From assembly GCA_034231615.1 (NCBI GenBank), contig CM067298.1, positions 59,610,883 through 59,674,882 of the forward strand: a stretch of 64,000 nucleotides of DNA, written 5' to 3'. The stretch's first letter is position 1. Every line of letters begins with the position of its first letter. The translations under genes were made by a program, and so were the position numbers. Below are positions 1-30,082 of the stretch, piece after piece. This DNA is from Meghimatium bilineatum (Eukaryota > Mollusca > Gastropoda > Stylommatophora > Philomycidae). The notes beneath the pieces were generated by a model. That model worked only from the letters and a program-made list of their open reading frames with translations. It did no database searches and was not told the DNA's origin.

Positions 1-32
1 ACAGTAGACTACTTAAAAAATTTATGTAGTAC

Positions 33-18296
<18,264 letters not shown>

Positions 18297-18582
18297 TGTT
18301 TACACGTCAAATATTAATAAGAAAGTATATATAATGCACTGCTAGCCGAAAAGCAATGCAAATTGTGATTTATGAAATGAAAGCAAACATAAAACAACTG
18401 GACTTTTGTAAAACAGATTGCACTACTATGTGTATTCGATCAAGCCCCACGTAAGATTATATGATATATGTTTACAACTCAACAACTTATTGTATCTCGT
18501 CCGATTGGTTGCTTTCTGACAGTGTTACCGCCTCGCTTTGTCAAAAGCACTAGTTGTACACAAAAGCACTATTAACACCCAA

Positions 18583-19600
18583 AAAAACAGAAGTCATGCA
18601 CCAAGCAACATCAAATAGCCAACATACTGCTACTTCCATCATCGTCAATCAGGAAAAACTGTAGGTAGTCGACAATTTTACTTACCTTGGAAGCACTCTC
18701 TCTCTCGCGATGTCAACATTGATGTGGAAATTAACAATAGACTGGCAAAAGCTAGTGCTGTATTTGGCAGATTACGCAACAATGTATGGGACATAAGAGG
18801 TATAAGAACAACCACCAAACTACAAGTATATCATGCTGCTGTTATACCAACCTTACTATACGCCTGCGAAACGTGGACAGTGTATGCTAGACATGCAAGA
18901 AAGTTAAATCATTTCCATCTTACCTGCCTACGTAAATTACTAAACATCCATTGGTGGGACAAAGTACCAGACTACGAGGTCTTGGAAAAATCAACCTCAA
19001 TAAGCATCCACACAATACTTATGAAGGCGCAGGTACGCTGGGCAGGCCATCTTGTGCGTATGGAGAACTCGCGTTTGTCAAAACAAATATATTATGGAGA
19101 ACTCAAGGCAGGATTTCGAAAAGCTGGTGGACAGAAAAAGCGTTTCAAAGACACGCGCAAGTCATCCTTGAAACATCTTAACATTGACGTAGGCGCTTGG
19201 GAGAGCCTCGCTCAGGATATAACAGCATGGCGTTACAGCATTAGAACGGGAGCACTAGCGGCGGAAGAATTCAGACAAAAAACTGTAAGACAGAAGCGGA
19301 CACGTAGAAAAGAAAAAACATCTCAACCTCACACAGGACCTTCTATTGTTGTCAATTCTGTAAAATAACATTTTGTGTGCGCATTGGACTTGCTAGTCAT
19401 TTAAAAACGCAATATTAACTTTATTATTTTATTATTTATTGTTATTATTATTATGGTTGAGTTTTTGGTCATCGTCGATCACGACGGACGAACATCAGTT
19501 GTACACATTATTAGTCTCTTGAAAAAGGTCCCTTTTGGACCGACACGTTGAGAATTGTCCTGTTTAGTTTTATTGAATGTTTTTTTTATTTACTTTTTAA
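18583..19600 (+). mobile_element. LINE 3' half with C-terminal zinc-finger remnant
   Basis: A 214-codon open frame (18724-19368) with NNRLAKASAVFGRLRNNVWD, YACETWTVYARHARKLNHF, then VRWAGHLVRMENSRLSKQIY, the RT thumb and C-terminal region of a common invertebrate LINE. The following bases (TGTGTGCGCATTGGACTTGC) are a decayed C-terminal zinc finger. Upstream DNFTYLGSTLS is also present. 5'-truncated. It starts about 290 bp upstream of the PDCD4 start codon. Confidence 0.85.
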
Positions 19601-19889
19601 TATATTTTTACTCATAGGTACGGTACGTTTTTCTAGTAACCAGTTTAGTTTATTTTGCTTTGCACATTAAGGAGCTTGTGTACATTGTTGTTGTTCGTCT
19701 ATCCCAAGTGATGATGACCATTTGTTACATCCACTTTTAAAAATTCAATTAGAGTTATGTCCTAGATTGTGTACATTAGGGTGTACATAAAAAAGGACTA
19801 GAAAGCACAATGTTGTTTTGAATAAATACTACACATTTTCATTAAATATGTTTAGAAATACTACATTATAATTGATTACTATAAATAAA

Positions 19890-20060
19890 TACGAGGAAGA
19901 CCAAAAGAAACTTTACGTAGAACTATTACAAGGGAACGTTTAACCATCGTTATCAGAAACAATGAAGATCTAAAGCAAATTGCAATGTAACGAGAGACAT
20001 GGAAATCTATGACAACCGCCCTATGTGCCGCCTTTGACCCTAGAGGAATAACTAACTAAC
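19890..20060 (+). mobile_element. LINE 3' terminal fragment
   Basis: Encodes RGRPKETLRRTITRERL and WKSMTTALCAAFDPRG, the terminal peptide of an RTE-X-like ORF, then a CTAACTAACTA tail. 20061-20284 shows nothing recognised. Confidence 0.6.
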
Positions 20061-20284
20061 TATAAATGGTTGGTTGGTTGCTGATCCAGCGGTCCATGGG
20101 CTCATGCCCTTTGACCCAATGCCATTGTGTGACATATGCATGTGTTTTTGAGCTGTTGTTTTGTTCCATATAATGTATTCCATTTATCTGGCCCTGAACT
20201 AACTATAAATAAATATTAGAATTTCAGCTATTCACTATGTGTGAAGGTACAGTCACTCTTTTTTTCATTTTCTATAGCTGTTTT

Positions 20285-20545
20285 ATGGGCTAGGGGCAGT
20301 TGAGGTGTGGTTTTTTAGAAGAATTATGGCGATTCAATGGACAGCAAAAAAAACTAATGTAGAATTTTTCATAGATAAAAACATAAATTCTATCAAACAG
20401 AAAGTCATGATTATTATGACACGAGATGAGAAAAGCAATAAGACTACTTAAACATTTAGTAATCACCGGAAAGATCAAGAGGTGACACAAACTCAGATAG
20501 AGCTGAGAAGAAACATGATCGCCTGCGCCATTCGGCATGGCACTT
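20285..20545 (+). mobile_element. RTE-a LINE 3' fragment
   Basis: Decayed WFFRRIMAIQWTAKKTNVE across frames, then LVITGKIKR and MIACAIRHGT, with stops. Confidence 0.55.
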
Positions 20546-20669
20546 AATTGATTTGATTTCTGCTGCATTTAGTGTTGTCAACTCGTTTTTGTCAAACGGC
20601 ATTTGTCTCATACACACAGACATATTAATGAGAAAATGCTTTAAAAAAAGACACTGACTGTAAATATAA

Positions 20670-20885
20670 CGTTATATAACAGGAATACATACCCCTGAAC
20701 ACATACTCCATGACTGTCAAGAAAACATAGAACTAAGAGACAAGGCATGGCCACAATCAACCGAAGTCCTGGCTAAAATTTTGGGAGCCCCCGCTCTGAC
20801 CTGGAAAAGACTGGGAGTTTCGTCCTGGCGACTGGCATGAAAATCTAGCAAGACCAAAAGATTCCTGAGCGCAGAAGAAGACGAA
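20670..20885 (+). mobile_element. Jockey-like LINE 3' terminus
   Basis: Encodes TPEHILHDCQENIELRDKAW, then a terminal region, stop, and a GCGCAGAAGAAGACG tail. The HILHDC motif parallels HILQEC in J1. 20886-21325 shows nothing recognised apart from a short TA run. Confidence 0.65.
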
Positions 20886-21324
20886 TGTTATATTATTTTA
20901 TTATATACAACAACATTAGTTCAAATTTAATATATATATATATATCAAGAGACATATTATTTCCAGAACGTTTTCTTCGTCGTGGATACTCTGAACACCT
21001 CTCTATTCCAGGCAAACAGGCCAGTATTGGCCATAAACATGTTCACACACTACTCGATGTTGCTGGTACACTGTCTTCTTGGTCATATTGAATGGTAAGA
21101 ACATTTCTAGATTCCTTCGTTCCTAGGCAGACACTCGGCTGCTGCTTGTGGCACAAAGCTAGTCGAAGAGAATGACACGTGCATCTAAGATCGAATTGGG
21201 AACTTCCGAATTTAATAGTGTGTATACACTATTGTTAACACCTGTCCAGACAATTGTATTATCAGTGCCTAGTGCAACTAGTCTTTGCAGCTCAAGTTAA
21301 TTCTCAAGCATTATTTCACAACCT

Positions 21325-21712
21325 TGCATGTCGCTGGTGCTTTCTGTTGTGCTGTATGGTTGTGAGAGTTGGACACTCACTGCGGACGTGGAGAGAAGAT
21401 TACAGGCTTTCGAGTACAAATGCTATAGACGAATTCTACGAATTTCCTATAGGGAACATAAGACCAATGTGTACGTAAGAAATAAAGTAGAGATGTGTGC
21501 AGGTGTTCAGGAGCCATTGCTTTCAATAGCAGAGGAGGACAAATAAAGGCATGGACAGACAACATCAAAGAATGGACAGGGCAAGATATTTCCACAATCA
21601 TCCGCATCCCTGAGGATAAAATTCGCAGGACGACTCTGTGTGCTGAAGTATCCAATGTGGCACCTCTACCACCCTGTAGGGTTACGGGTTTATTGATTGA
21701 TTGATATCGCTT
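21325..21712 (+). mobile_element. RTE-type LINE 3' end with TTGAT tail
   Basis: Reads VLYGCESWTLTADVERRLQA, YKCYRRILRISYREHKTNV, then (shifted) KAWTDNIKEWTGQDISTII and a stop, ending in a GATTGATTGAT microsatellite tail. Related fragments are at 55050-55330 (plus) and 55335-55640 (minus). Confidence 0.85.
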
Positions 21713-22088
21713 CAACAATAGTCACTCAGTTCAACTAAGCCTAAAATTTTATTTAAAAAAAACGTATTTCTTATTCTCGGAATCGTACCTGTAAATAACG
21801 GGGTGGGGGGAGTGCTGATGTTAGACCCATCCCCCTTCAAGAAAATCGGAACATGACTTTTAGTAGTAGGAATTTTGCACACAAAAAAGGGGGGGGGGGT
21901 AAAAAGCATGATCTGCACATAGATAAGAATGTTTAACTAAATACAAATATATACCTGCACTTGTTATTTGACGCCATTGTTGAGTATGTAAAAAGATGTA
22001 TAAAGGGGGCCTATATTTGTTTGCTGTATGGCTGTTCAGTTTCTTATGTTTTGGTGTATTAGTAGTTTTTTTTCAATATCTTCTAATC
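21713..22088. other. No recognised feature
   Basis: AT-rich, with a poly-G run near 21888. No exon-like frame or repeat recognised. Confidence 0.5.
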
Positions 22089-22099
22089 TCGCCACTAGT

Positions 22100-24583
22100 T
22101 CTTCTTCTTCTTTCGTTCACTTGAAACATGTCTATATCTGTAATTCTGTCTCCTTAATAAAACTCACTGTCTTTTGTAGTTCATACAGTGTCCCATAGAG
22201 CTTTGATTCCAGTGTTGTTTCCTCTGGCCAATATGTCTGCCTCAGCGTTTCATGCTCAGAACACTCTTGAAGTATATGTTTGGCACTCTGTGCTGCCTGT
22301 CCACATGTACACATGGCCGTGTTACCAATCTTGAACTTTGTATACATGTGACTGCAGAGTCGGTTGTGTCCTGTTCTGAGACGTAGAATTATAACTTGTT
22401 CTGATCTGTTCATATTGTGATAGTTATCTTGTGTTGGTGTTTGTGGCTTTCTTATTGACTTTATCATCTGTTTTTTCTGATGGTAGGTGATTGGTATATC
22501 TGGTTGGTCTTCGGCAGCACCTTCCTTAGCCAGTTGGTCTGCTTTTTCATTTCCTGGTATTCCACAGTGAGAGGGTATCCACTGCATGGTTACCCTATAC
22601 TGGTAAGACAATTCGCTAAGCAGTTTTTTTAAGTCTGTTAGTTTTCCAGACTGGAGAGCTTGAAGCACTGACCTTGCATCTGTCAGGAATACCACAGGCT
22701 GTAGGTCAGAGTTGGAGTTCAGCAGTTTTTTAGCTGCCACACTAATTGCCTGGATTTCTGCATCATAATTATTGCAGAATTTTCCTGTCGGTGTTCTGAT
22801 TGTATCTCTAGGCTTGTGTGGATATTCTATATATACACCTGCACCTCCATTCCTCACAGCATTCTGTGCTGACCCATCTGTGTACACTCTGACCCATATA
22901 TCTTGTGGATATTCCTCATCCAGGAAACTGAGGGTGACTGTCCTTCGCTGCACACTGTTCTGTTCGACCTCGCTTAGTATTCCTTTCACATGGGTCTGAA
23001 TGTATATTGGCATTCCATGGCTTTCACTCCACGGGGTTTGTTCTGGTACAGACCTTAAGGGGCTGTCAACTTCAGGTAGGTCTGTAAGTTGTCTACGGAG
23101 TCGTTTAGCTTGATGGATAAAGCTGCTCCTTTTCAGTCGCCCCATTGCTAGATTTTGGAATCTTTCCTTCATTGGATGACTTGGCATACACTGAAACTTT
23201 TCTGCTTGAATTAGTACTTTTGTGTCTCTTCGTTCGCCAAGTGTTTGCATTCTTCCCATTTTCTGCATCTCTGCTATGGGTGTTGATTTCATTGCTCCCA
23301 ACATTATTCTAAGTGCCTGGTTTTGCACTTTATCTAGATCTTGTAATGTGGTGTTTGATGCAGGACACCACGCAGCTGAACCATATTCCAGGTGTGGTCT
23401 TATGCCTTGCTGGTAAACTTTACTGAGTATATTTCCACTGGCTCCCCATGTGGTTCCACTTAGTTTTCTCAGGATAGCTAACTTCCTTCTGGCTTTTGTT
23501 GTTGCTTTGTTTATGTGCTGCTTCCATGTCAGCTTATCATCAAAAGTAACTCCGAGGTATGTGGGTTGTTTGTCTTCTTTCAAGAGCTCTCCATCTATCT
23601 TGATATGACCAGCTTTTTGTTTTGGTGAGAGGGTAAAGAGTGTAGTGCTGCACTTATCTGTGTTAATGCTGACGCACCATCTATTTGCCCATAATGTTAG
23701 GGCATCGATAGCTCTTTGTATTTGTTTAGTGGCCACTGTTGCATGTTCTTCCATGCACCAGATCACCAGGTCGTCAGCATACATTGCCACTTTGATCCCG
23801 TGTGGTAGTTCAGCAACTAGGTCATTGATGTAAACCAAGAAAAGTGTGGGTGACAGGACTCCTCCCTGGGGGACTCCATGACGCAGTAGAACTTTCTTGC
23901 TCTTGCGACCATCTAATTGTACCCTGGCTCTTCTATTATGCAGGTATGCTTTTACCCATTTGTACATTCTTGAGTTAACCCTGCAATTTCGCAATTTCTT
24001 TAGGAGCCCTTCTTTCCAGACCTTATCAAATGCTTTCCTGAGGTCTATCCATGCTGCTAGTACCAGTTTCTTTTCTTGGAAGGCATCCTCAATCTCTTGG
24101 GAGAGGTAGGTTGCCTGATCTTCAGTAGAGTAGCACTGTCTGAAACCTGCTTGCTGTGATACCAGAAGGTTTTCACTTTCAAGGTACCACTGCATCCTAA
24201 GATTGATAATGCGTTCCATTGTTTTACATAGACAGCTTGTGAGGCTGATGGGCCTGTAGTTGGAGACTATGTTGCTATCTTTTCCTGATTTGAGGAGTGG
24301 TATCATTATTGCTTCTCTCCACGCCTGTGGTACATTACCTGTGGACCAGCTTGTGTTAAAGATCTGCAGTAGCTTTGCTCTTGCTGCAATTCCCAGGTTT
24401 CTAATCATTTCATTGGACACTCCATCAGCTCCAGAGGACTTTTTCATTTTCAATTTGGATATTGCATGCTCCAGTTCTCTCATTGTGATACCTGAAGTCA
24501 TGGAGGCACCAATCACAATGAGAGAACTGGAGCATGCAATATCCAAATTGAAAATGAAAAAGTCCCCTGGAGCTGATGGAGTG
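22100..24583 (-). mobile_element. J1 Jockey-like LINE, young, 5' end folded back
   Basis: Flanked by the 11-bp target duplication TCGCCACTAGT (22089-22099 and 24584-24594), with a GAA tail at the left. It lacks the endonuclease. At the 5' end, bases 24512-24583 are an inverted near-copy of 24418-24489, separated by 22 bp, so the element ends in a hairpin instead of a clean truncation. This is what twin priming with overlap, or snap-back of the cDNA, would leave. One mismatch is seen between the arms. Confidence 0.93.
22132..24503 (-). CDS. J1 LINE ORF2 fragment: reverse transcriptase plus RNase H
   Basis: An uninterrupted frame of about 790 codons of element origin (the frame stays open into the folded-back 5' end, 823 codons in all). 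RT landmarks in order: KMKKSSGADGVSNEM, NYRPISLTS, QQAGFRQCYSTEDQ, WIDLRKAFDKVW, RHGVPQGGVLSPTLFLVYIN and the catalytic YADDLVIW. RNase H follows: YTDGSAQ, NNYDAEIQAI, FLTDARSVL and SHCGIPGNEKADQLA, so the acidic residues and final Asp are present. A CTCG-x(n)-HILQEC zinc-knuckle-like region ends it. No internal stop, so the copy is recent, but with no endonuclease or 5' UTR it cannot be an autonomous source. The start given is where the direct, non-inverted part begins. Confidence 0.93.
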
Positions 24584-24841
24584 TCGCCACTAGTGAACAT
24601 CAACAGTTTCTACAATTGAATTTCATAGTATCCACTTCTACTCTTACTAGCCATGTAAAAAAAAAAATTCTTGATTGAGCCACCGTACTTTGAAATCATG
24701 TGGGTAATTCGTGCTGATAATAAAACATAAATAATTGTAACTTAATTGGTAATGCAATTATGTGTTGCCGGGTATGAACGGGAATCAGTAAAAGCGACAC
24801 TTTTAACCGACATGCACTTTGTAAATAGTGACGTAGAAGTA

Positions 24842-25036
24842 TTTGGGGATGGAGTTGACTGTTTCATTTCATAGAAGGACAAAGAACCCAAAAGCCACAC
24901 TGAAGGCAGATGTTCCTAACAAAAAGATGCAGATATCGCAGTTATCATCTAAACCATGACCCAACGGATTTTCTTTTCCGGACTACAGTTTTTAAATATG
25001 CGGTAGTCTGAGTGCGAATTCAGAAAAAGAGGAATT
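24842..25036 (+). repeat. SINE-A copy, diverged
   Basis: GGGGATGGAGTTGACTGTTT, GCCACACTGAAGGCAGATG and TGCAGATATCGCAGTTATC are in SINE-A order. The 5' module is missing. Confidence 0.65.
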
Positions 25037-25217
25037 GACAATGCTGCCTCAATGCAGATGCTGGAAGGAATGTCAATGGTCCAACATATTTGACAGTTAT
25101 ATTTACACGTTATCGTTTAACTGTATTGTAAGAAATACATTACTAGAATAGTTAAATGTGTTTTTTTTATATTTGAATATTGCGAGGTAAAGAGCTATGC
25201 CTTTGCCCGATGGTAAC

Positions 25218-25490
25218 TTACTTCTTCTGCGTTCATTCTTAAACTCCTGCAGATTAACAGGATGTAGTCCGGAGAGCAAATGTGTTGTTTCGTGGTTTGC
25301 AATTTTGATGTGATATCTGCGCCTTTCTGTCTGACACACCTAACTTCATCATGGCTTCTGGATTACCCTATATAAGATGGAACAGCCAAATGCTCACCAT
25401 AACCTCCTTAGACGCCTCTTATGACATGTATGGAAGCTAAACAGTAGTTCTATTCTTTGCTGTCTTTTCAGACATCGACAACTTGCCTTT
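25218..25490 (-). repeat. SINE-A copy, near full length
   Basis: CTTCTTCTGCGTTCATTCTT tail at the left, AAACTCCTGCAGATTAACAG, CCTCCTTAGACGCCTCTTAT and GTTCTATTCTTTGCTGTC module at the right. Confidence 0.85.
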
Positions 25491-25957
25491 TCTTTATATT
25501 CTTAGTTCCGCGCTTTAGTATTCACAATTACTTTTTTAATAACACATTTTTTTTTACAAACTAAAAGGATTAAACGGTACCAAAAATAAAAAGATGCAAG
25601 AAGAGCACCAATATGTTTTAGAAAAGCACTGACATTCGCGCCCATATTATTACAAAACTTTGGCCATTCTATAAAAAGGACCAAAATGGCAACACTGGGT
25701 TCTTGCTTTCTTTTCGCCGTAAACATAATCACGTGACCATGCGTCTTCTCAGTTCGAATGAACAATAGATAAAGCTCTAGAATTAGTTCACAAAGTGAAA
25801 TATAACTTTGGGGTCTTTGTTAATCTAATATCTTATGGCAGTACGTCCTGATATAACCTAATTAGACCTTGTTGTTTGCTGGTTGAAAAGTGTGCGCCTC
25901 TCCAAAAGAGAGGTAAACTCAAACTGCCTATGTACAAATTGAAACTAGAAATAGGCG

Positions 25958-26022
25958 AAATAACAACGAGACACAATGGCAAGCAATGTTTCGACTGAAA
26001 CGTTTTCATCGGGACAAACATA
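25958..26022 (-). ncRNA. Vestigial Penelope-type hammerhead-like motif
   Basis: On the minus strand TCCCGATGAAAACG, then GTCGAAACATTG and GTGTCTCGTTG resemble the CUGAUGA ... GAAAC ... GUC order of hammerhead ribozymes found in Penelope-like elements. One core base differs and stems are poor. A sister copy is at 45196-45248. Surrounding sequence (25500-27127) has no recognised coding part. Confidence 0.4.
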
Positions 26023-27127
26023 CACGTATTATCTCTATGTAAAATGTGTTGTCTGTGCTCTTGTTTGTTATGTTGAACTTTTTAGTGTAAACGTCGATTG
26101 TGACCGTTTCTCCTTGTTATTTCGCTTTATTGACATTTATTGGTAACACATACCTATTTCTGTTCAAATGAACAAGTAGATTATGTCGTATGATCATAGT
26201 TGAAGTCTTTTTTTTATAGTACGTGCATTCAGTGTCCCAAGCAATTTAAGCATATTGGTATATCAGTTACGAGGCGTTCATTAAGCAAATCTTACGAAAT
26301 TTAATTTGATTATATGTCTATTTCTTATAAAGTAGCAGAATGTAAGGCCCTAGTATAAAATTATGTTAATCTGCAGTCATTTTAACAGCGCATAAATCTA
26401 GTCAATAGTAATATTTGAGTAATAACTCACAAGGGCTTGGAGATAAAGAATTTTTTTTATACGTTTATTTCTACGACAGATTATCGTATATTGTAAGCAT
26501 TTTCATCGGTTGCATACAACTTGGTAGTACGTAATACAATTAATGGGTTTGGGTGTTCTCCAAAAACAGGAGAGGTGACATGCTCAGCAAAAGACGTGTT
26601 GTAAACTATTGTCAAAGTAGTAATACTAGGAGAATGTCACTCTTAATTTTAAAGATGCGTGCAAACAGACAAGACATAGTCTTTTTGGGGAACCTGTTGA
26701 TAACGTTCAGCAGAGAGAGAGAAAGAGAATATAATTGTGTTGTGGAAGATTTATTTTTCGTTTTTAACGAGTCCTTGTAGCGCTTGTTTTGGACACTGAG
26801 AACATATCCCCCTCTGCAGCTCACCACTGAGAAGTATCTTTGTTAAGAGATAATGTGGCATACTCATCACATGACCTGCTCAACTAATCTGTGATTTAGA
26901 TAGGTTTACAGATAGACATATAGACACACAGAACGACAGATTAGTTGACACATTTTAATACACGTGGAAAGATAGAATAATGGGTGATGATGATGCTGAT
27001 CATAGTGATGACATAATTCCTTTAGCTGTGAGCAGGTAGCTCTTAATAGTCCATAACATTTCTGAAAAAAGCACAGGTTCTTTTCTGTTTTGTAACTAAG
27101 GCGACTCATATAACGTCTCAAAGGCAT
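26023..27127. other. AT-rich stretch, nothing recognised
   Basis: No exon-like frame with splice signals and no similarity to the other repeats in the window. A short GA-rich run lies at about 26711-26728. Confidence 0.5.
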
Positions 27128-27562
27128 GGTTGTGTTAGAGGGAGGCTTATGGGTACCTGTTTAGTCCCCGAAGGGAGCAATTCCAGTGTGCCATGATTAC
27201 CACTTCCTGTCAGAAGCATAGCACACACTTCTGGGACACTTATTTCATTATTCTTTGTTGACCCATCCCAGTTATTGCACATTTAGCATTCTCCGTTACC
27301 TAGGAATCTGTCACAAAAGTGCAATGTCCGCTGGTCTGCATTTCCGTCACCCATGATAATTATTTGATAGACGATATAAGTAAGAAATTGGGACAAGATA
27401 TGACAGTGGTGATTTTTATTTTCACAAGTGACAAGTTGTCAGCCTATCCTCAACTGCCCCTTTTTGCCTCCTACGACATGCCTAGAAAGAAGACAATGGC
27501 TGTATTTTTTGCACCAAGAACTAGATTTGGAGACTCCGGTTGCCACGCGGGCGATAAAAGCA
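27128..27562 (-). repeat. SINE-B copy
   Basis: Antisense match to 30083-30535 and 49255-49693. Shared blocks here: GTTTAGTCCCCGAAGGGAG at the left (3' end), the GTGACAAGTTGTCAGCCTAT region, and on the right TTGCCTCCTACGACATGCC, CTGTATTTTTTGCACC and CCGGTTGCCACGCGGGCG, the module shared with SINE-A. Confidence 0.8.
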
Positions 27563-27639
27563 GGTTAGTAGATAGATTTGTAATACTTAGAAATGGAAAG
27601 ACAGATTGGTAGATATATTTAAGATGCAAATAATCATAA

Positions 27640-28155
27640 TCCGAAACGAAACAGTACTCCAGTGGATCCCTGGTCACTGCTGCATACTTGGAAATGAAAA
27701 AGCTGATCTCCTGGCAAAGAAAGGGTGATCACTAGAACAAACAGAAAGTGATAATACGTGCTATTAATGTAAGACTATGATAAAAGCAGAATATAAGAAA
27801 AAGTGGAAGCAGATGCATTCAACTGCAGAACCAAATGATTACAGAACCATCACATGTCACGCAAGGAACAAACCATCATCTTCAGACTACGAACTGGCCA
27901 CAACAGACTGAGAAGTCACATGTTCCGAAAGCTGAAGATTGGTGAGACAGACATGTGCAACTGTCAACTGAGCCCAGAGACTGCAGAACACATTCTTCAT
28001 GCCTGTCAACTATATCAAGAAAAAAGGGAGAACATATGGCCTACTGAGACGACACTACTTCCAGACCTGAGGGGTTCCATGAATGACCTGAAGCGAATCA
28101 CACAATTCATTGAAGCTATTGGTGCTGTGACCTGCTATCTGACTGAATAGCGATG
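27640..28155 (+). mobile_element. J2 Jockey-like LINE 3' end
   Basis: RNase H remnant QWIPGHCCILGNEKADLLAK with a stop soon after, then an open frame (27854-28150): KEQTIIFRLRTGHNRLRSHM, CNCQLSPETAEHILHACQL, YQEKRENIWPTETTLLPDLR and a stop. It parallels the J1 C-terminus (RLRTGHNRLRSHMY). 28156-28741 is AT-rich with nothing recognised. Confidence 0.85.
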
Positions 28156-28741
28156 AAAAAAATAACAAAAAAACACAAATAAACTCTAAAACAAGTATAA
28201 TTCATAGATATAATGTGCATGAAATATATATTAAAATTCACAAGTAAATTTGTATCAAAAAATAAAATAATAACCCTTAATATATCGGCATAAATTAATT
28301 TGTCATTTTAACAGAAATAATATTTCTAAAAAAAAGTAGTTCCTTTCTCGTATAACAAAAAAAAACATACTAAATATACTTCGCAGCTGTATGTTATCTT
28401 ATTACTATTTGTTTAAAAATATGTCAAAGTTAAAAACATCTTTTTTAAAGGAACATTCATTCTCAAAAGTCTGCAGAAATATGTATAGCAATCTAATCTT
28501 AAATAATATATCTACGGTTTCATTCATTAATGTTAAATTATAAAATATCTTTTGGTCACTTGTTCTATATTACATACATTTTATTAGAATCGTTATCATC
28601 AAATTCAATAACCTTTTAAGGTCGTAGTGGTGGCACTTTGCAGGCTTTATAACAAAAATCTCATCCGTACTGTTCTCAGTTTTGTGTACGTGTGTGGAGG
28701 AACTCAACCTTTACCGGTCCTATATATTATAAATTGCCATT

Positions 28742-28935
28742 GTGTTGCCGAAGCCGGAAGGGGAGCAAAGAATAGCAACAATGTTTACCTTCCATGCATG
28801 TCGTACGTGGTGACTAAGGAGGTTATGGGGTGGATATTACCATCCCATATAGAGCCGAAGTGATCAAAAGCCATGCTGAAGCCGGATGTGTCCTGATAAT
28901 CTGCAGGAGTTTGATAACCAATGCAGAAGAAGAAC
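28742..28935 (+). repeat. SINE-A copy with full 5' module
   Basis: GTGTTGCCGAAGCCGGAAGG, GGAGCAAAGAATAGCAAC, ATGCATGTCGTACGTGGTGA, GGAGGTTATGGGGTGG, GCCATGCTGAAGCCGGATGT, then directly CTGATAATCTGCAGGAGTTT and a GCAGAAGAAGAAC tail. The middle (CAGATATC to GTTCTCCGGA) is deleted. Confidence 0.85.
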
Positions 28936-29289
28936 AAGATATTATAAATACGTCTTTTTCTCCCACTCTCACCTATCCCCTGCGGTGAAGTCTAGAAAAT
29001 AAAACTTTGATTACCCAAAACACAAAGGTTTGCAATGTGTCATCTCTGACATGAGCTGCTCTTGTTGACCGCCATGCGCATTTTCTTTGTTTATTACATA
29101 TTATTTATTAGAACATGAACCTTTATGTTAGCCCAGCCTAATGAAATTTTAAAATACTAAAAGTGACATGCGTGATTGTGACCACATGATTCCTAAGTAT
29201 GCAATTGCTCAATTTTCAACCTCAAATATCGGATTTTCCTACACACTTTAGCGTTTGTGAAAGGGAAATTAGTGTTTTGGAAGTTTTTT

Positions 29290-29530
29290 TCTTTTTCTTT
29301 CATTCCCGAACTTCAGCAGATTAGCATAATGTAATTCGTAGAAAAATGTTTTGTATCATGGTTTACAGCTTAGCTGTAATATCTGCGCCTTTCGTCCTGA
29401 TACATCAGACTTCAGCATGGCTATGGATTGTTTTAGCTTTCTATGCGATTAGACAGCTAGCCAATCAGCCACCTCTTAACTTACTTAACTATTCTTTATT
29501 CGTCTCTTACGATATTCTAACACTCTTACT
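29290..29530 (-). repeat. SINE-A copy, diverged
   Basis: CTTCAGCAGATTAGCATAAT, CATGGTTTACAGCTTAGCTG, TATCTGCGCCTTTCGTCC and CATCAGACTTCAGCATGGCT, then TCTTACGATATTC. 28936-29289 and 29531-29857 show nothing recognised. Confidence 0.7.
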
Positions 29531-29865
29531 CGGGACGCTCTGCACACATGCACGCACTGCAATAGATCTTTCCATGCACGAATCGGACTCCCCGGGCATC
29601 TGTAAACTCACAAATACAAACCAAAATAAATAACCAAAAGTTTGTTTTTTTCTTCATTATTTTTCATCACATATGTTTATTGTTTTTCATGCCATGCTTC
29701 GCTTGCGTAGCATTCTCGGCTGGTTCTCAAACTCCTTGCGAATGTCATCATGACAATATTCATTAGATTTAATATCAGTGCTATTCTTTGCTCTACTATC
29801 GTGTTTTCGCAACACATTGGCGACTTTGCAAGTTTTTAAAAAAAACCCCATTATATCCCTTAGAT

Positions 29866-30055
29866 CAGTGTTTAGCATACCCCACCTAAGTCTTTCTAAA
29901 ATTCGTACCCCTCCCCCATGTAACATATACATATTTTTTATATTAAAAAATTAAATTATTTCCTAAATGTAGCCTAATTACAACTTGTTTCAATTGCCCC
30001 CCTGAATTGTCAAATTACCCCTTGTGGGGCGTGGGCCCCACGTTGGGAAAAACGG
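29866..30055 (+). mobile_element. hAT-like MITE with 8-bp target duplication
   Basis: 190 bp starting CAGTGTTTAGCATACCCC and ending CCCACGTTGGGAAAAACGG, degenerate inverted ends of the hAT type, flanked by CCTTAGAT on both sides (29858-29865 and 30056-30063). Interior has opposed CCCC/GGGG tracts. No coding capacity. Confidence 0.8.
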
Positions 30056-30082
30056 CCTTAGATAAACGTAAAATAATCTGTT

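Noticed and set aside
24260-24619. Plus-strand 119-codon frame with RT-like words
   Set aside because: Its end is the inverted 5' copy of the LINE and the rest is antisense of the LINE ORF; not a separate gene.
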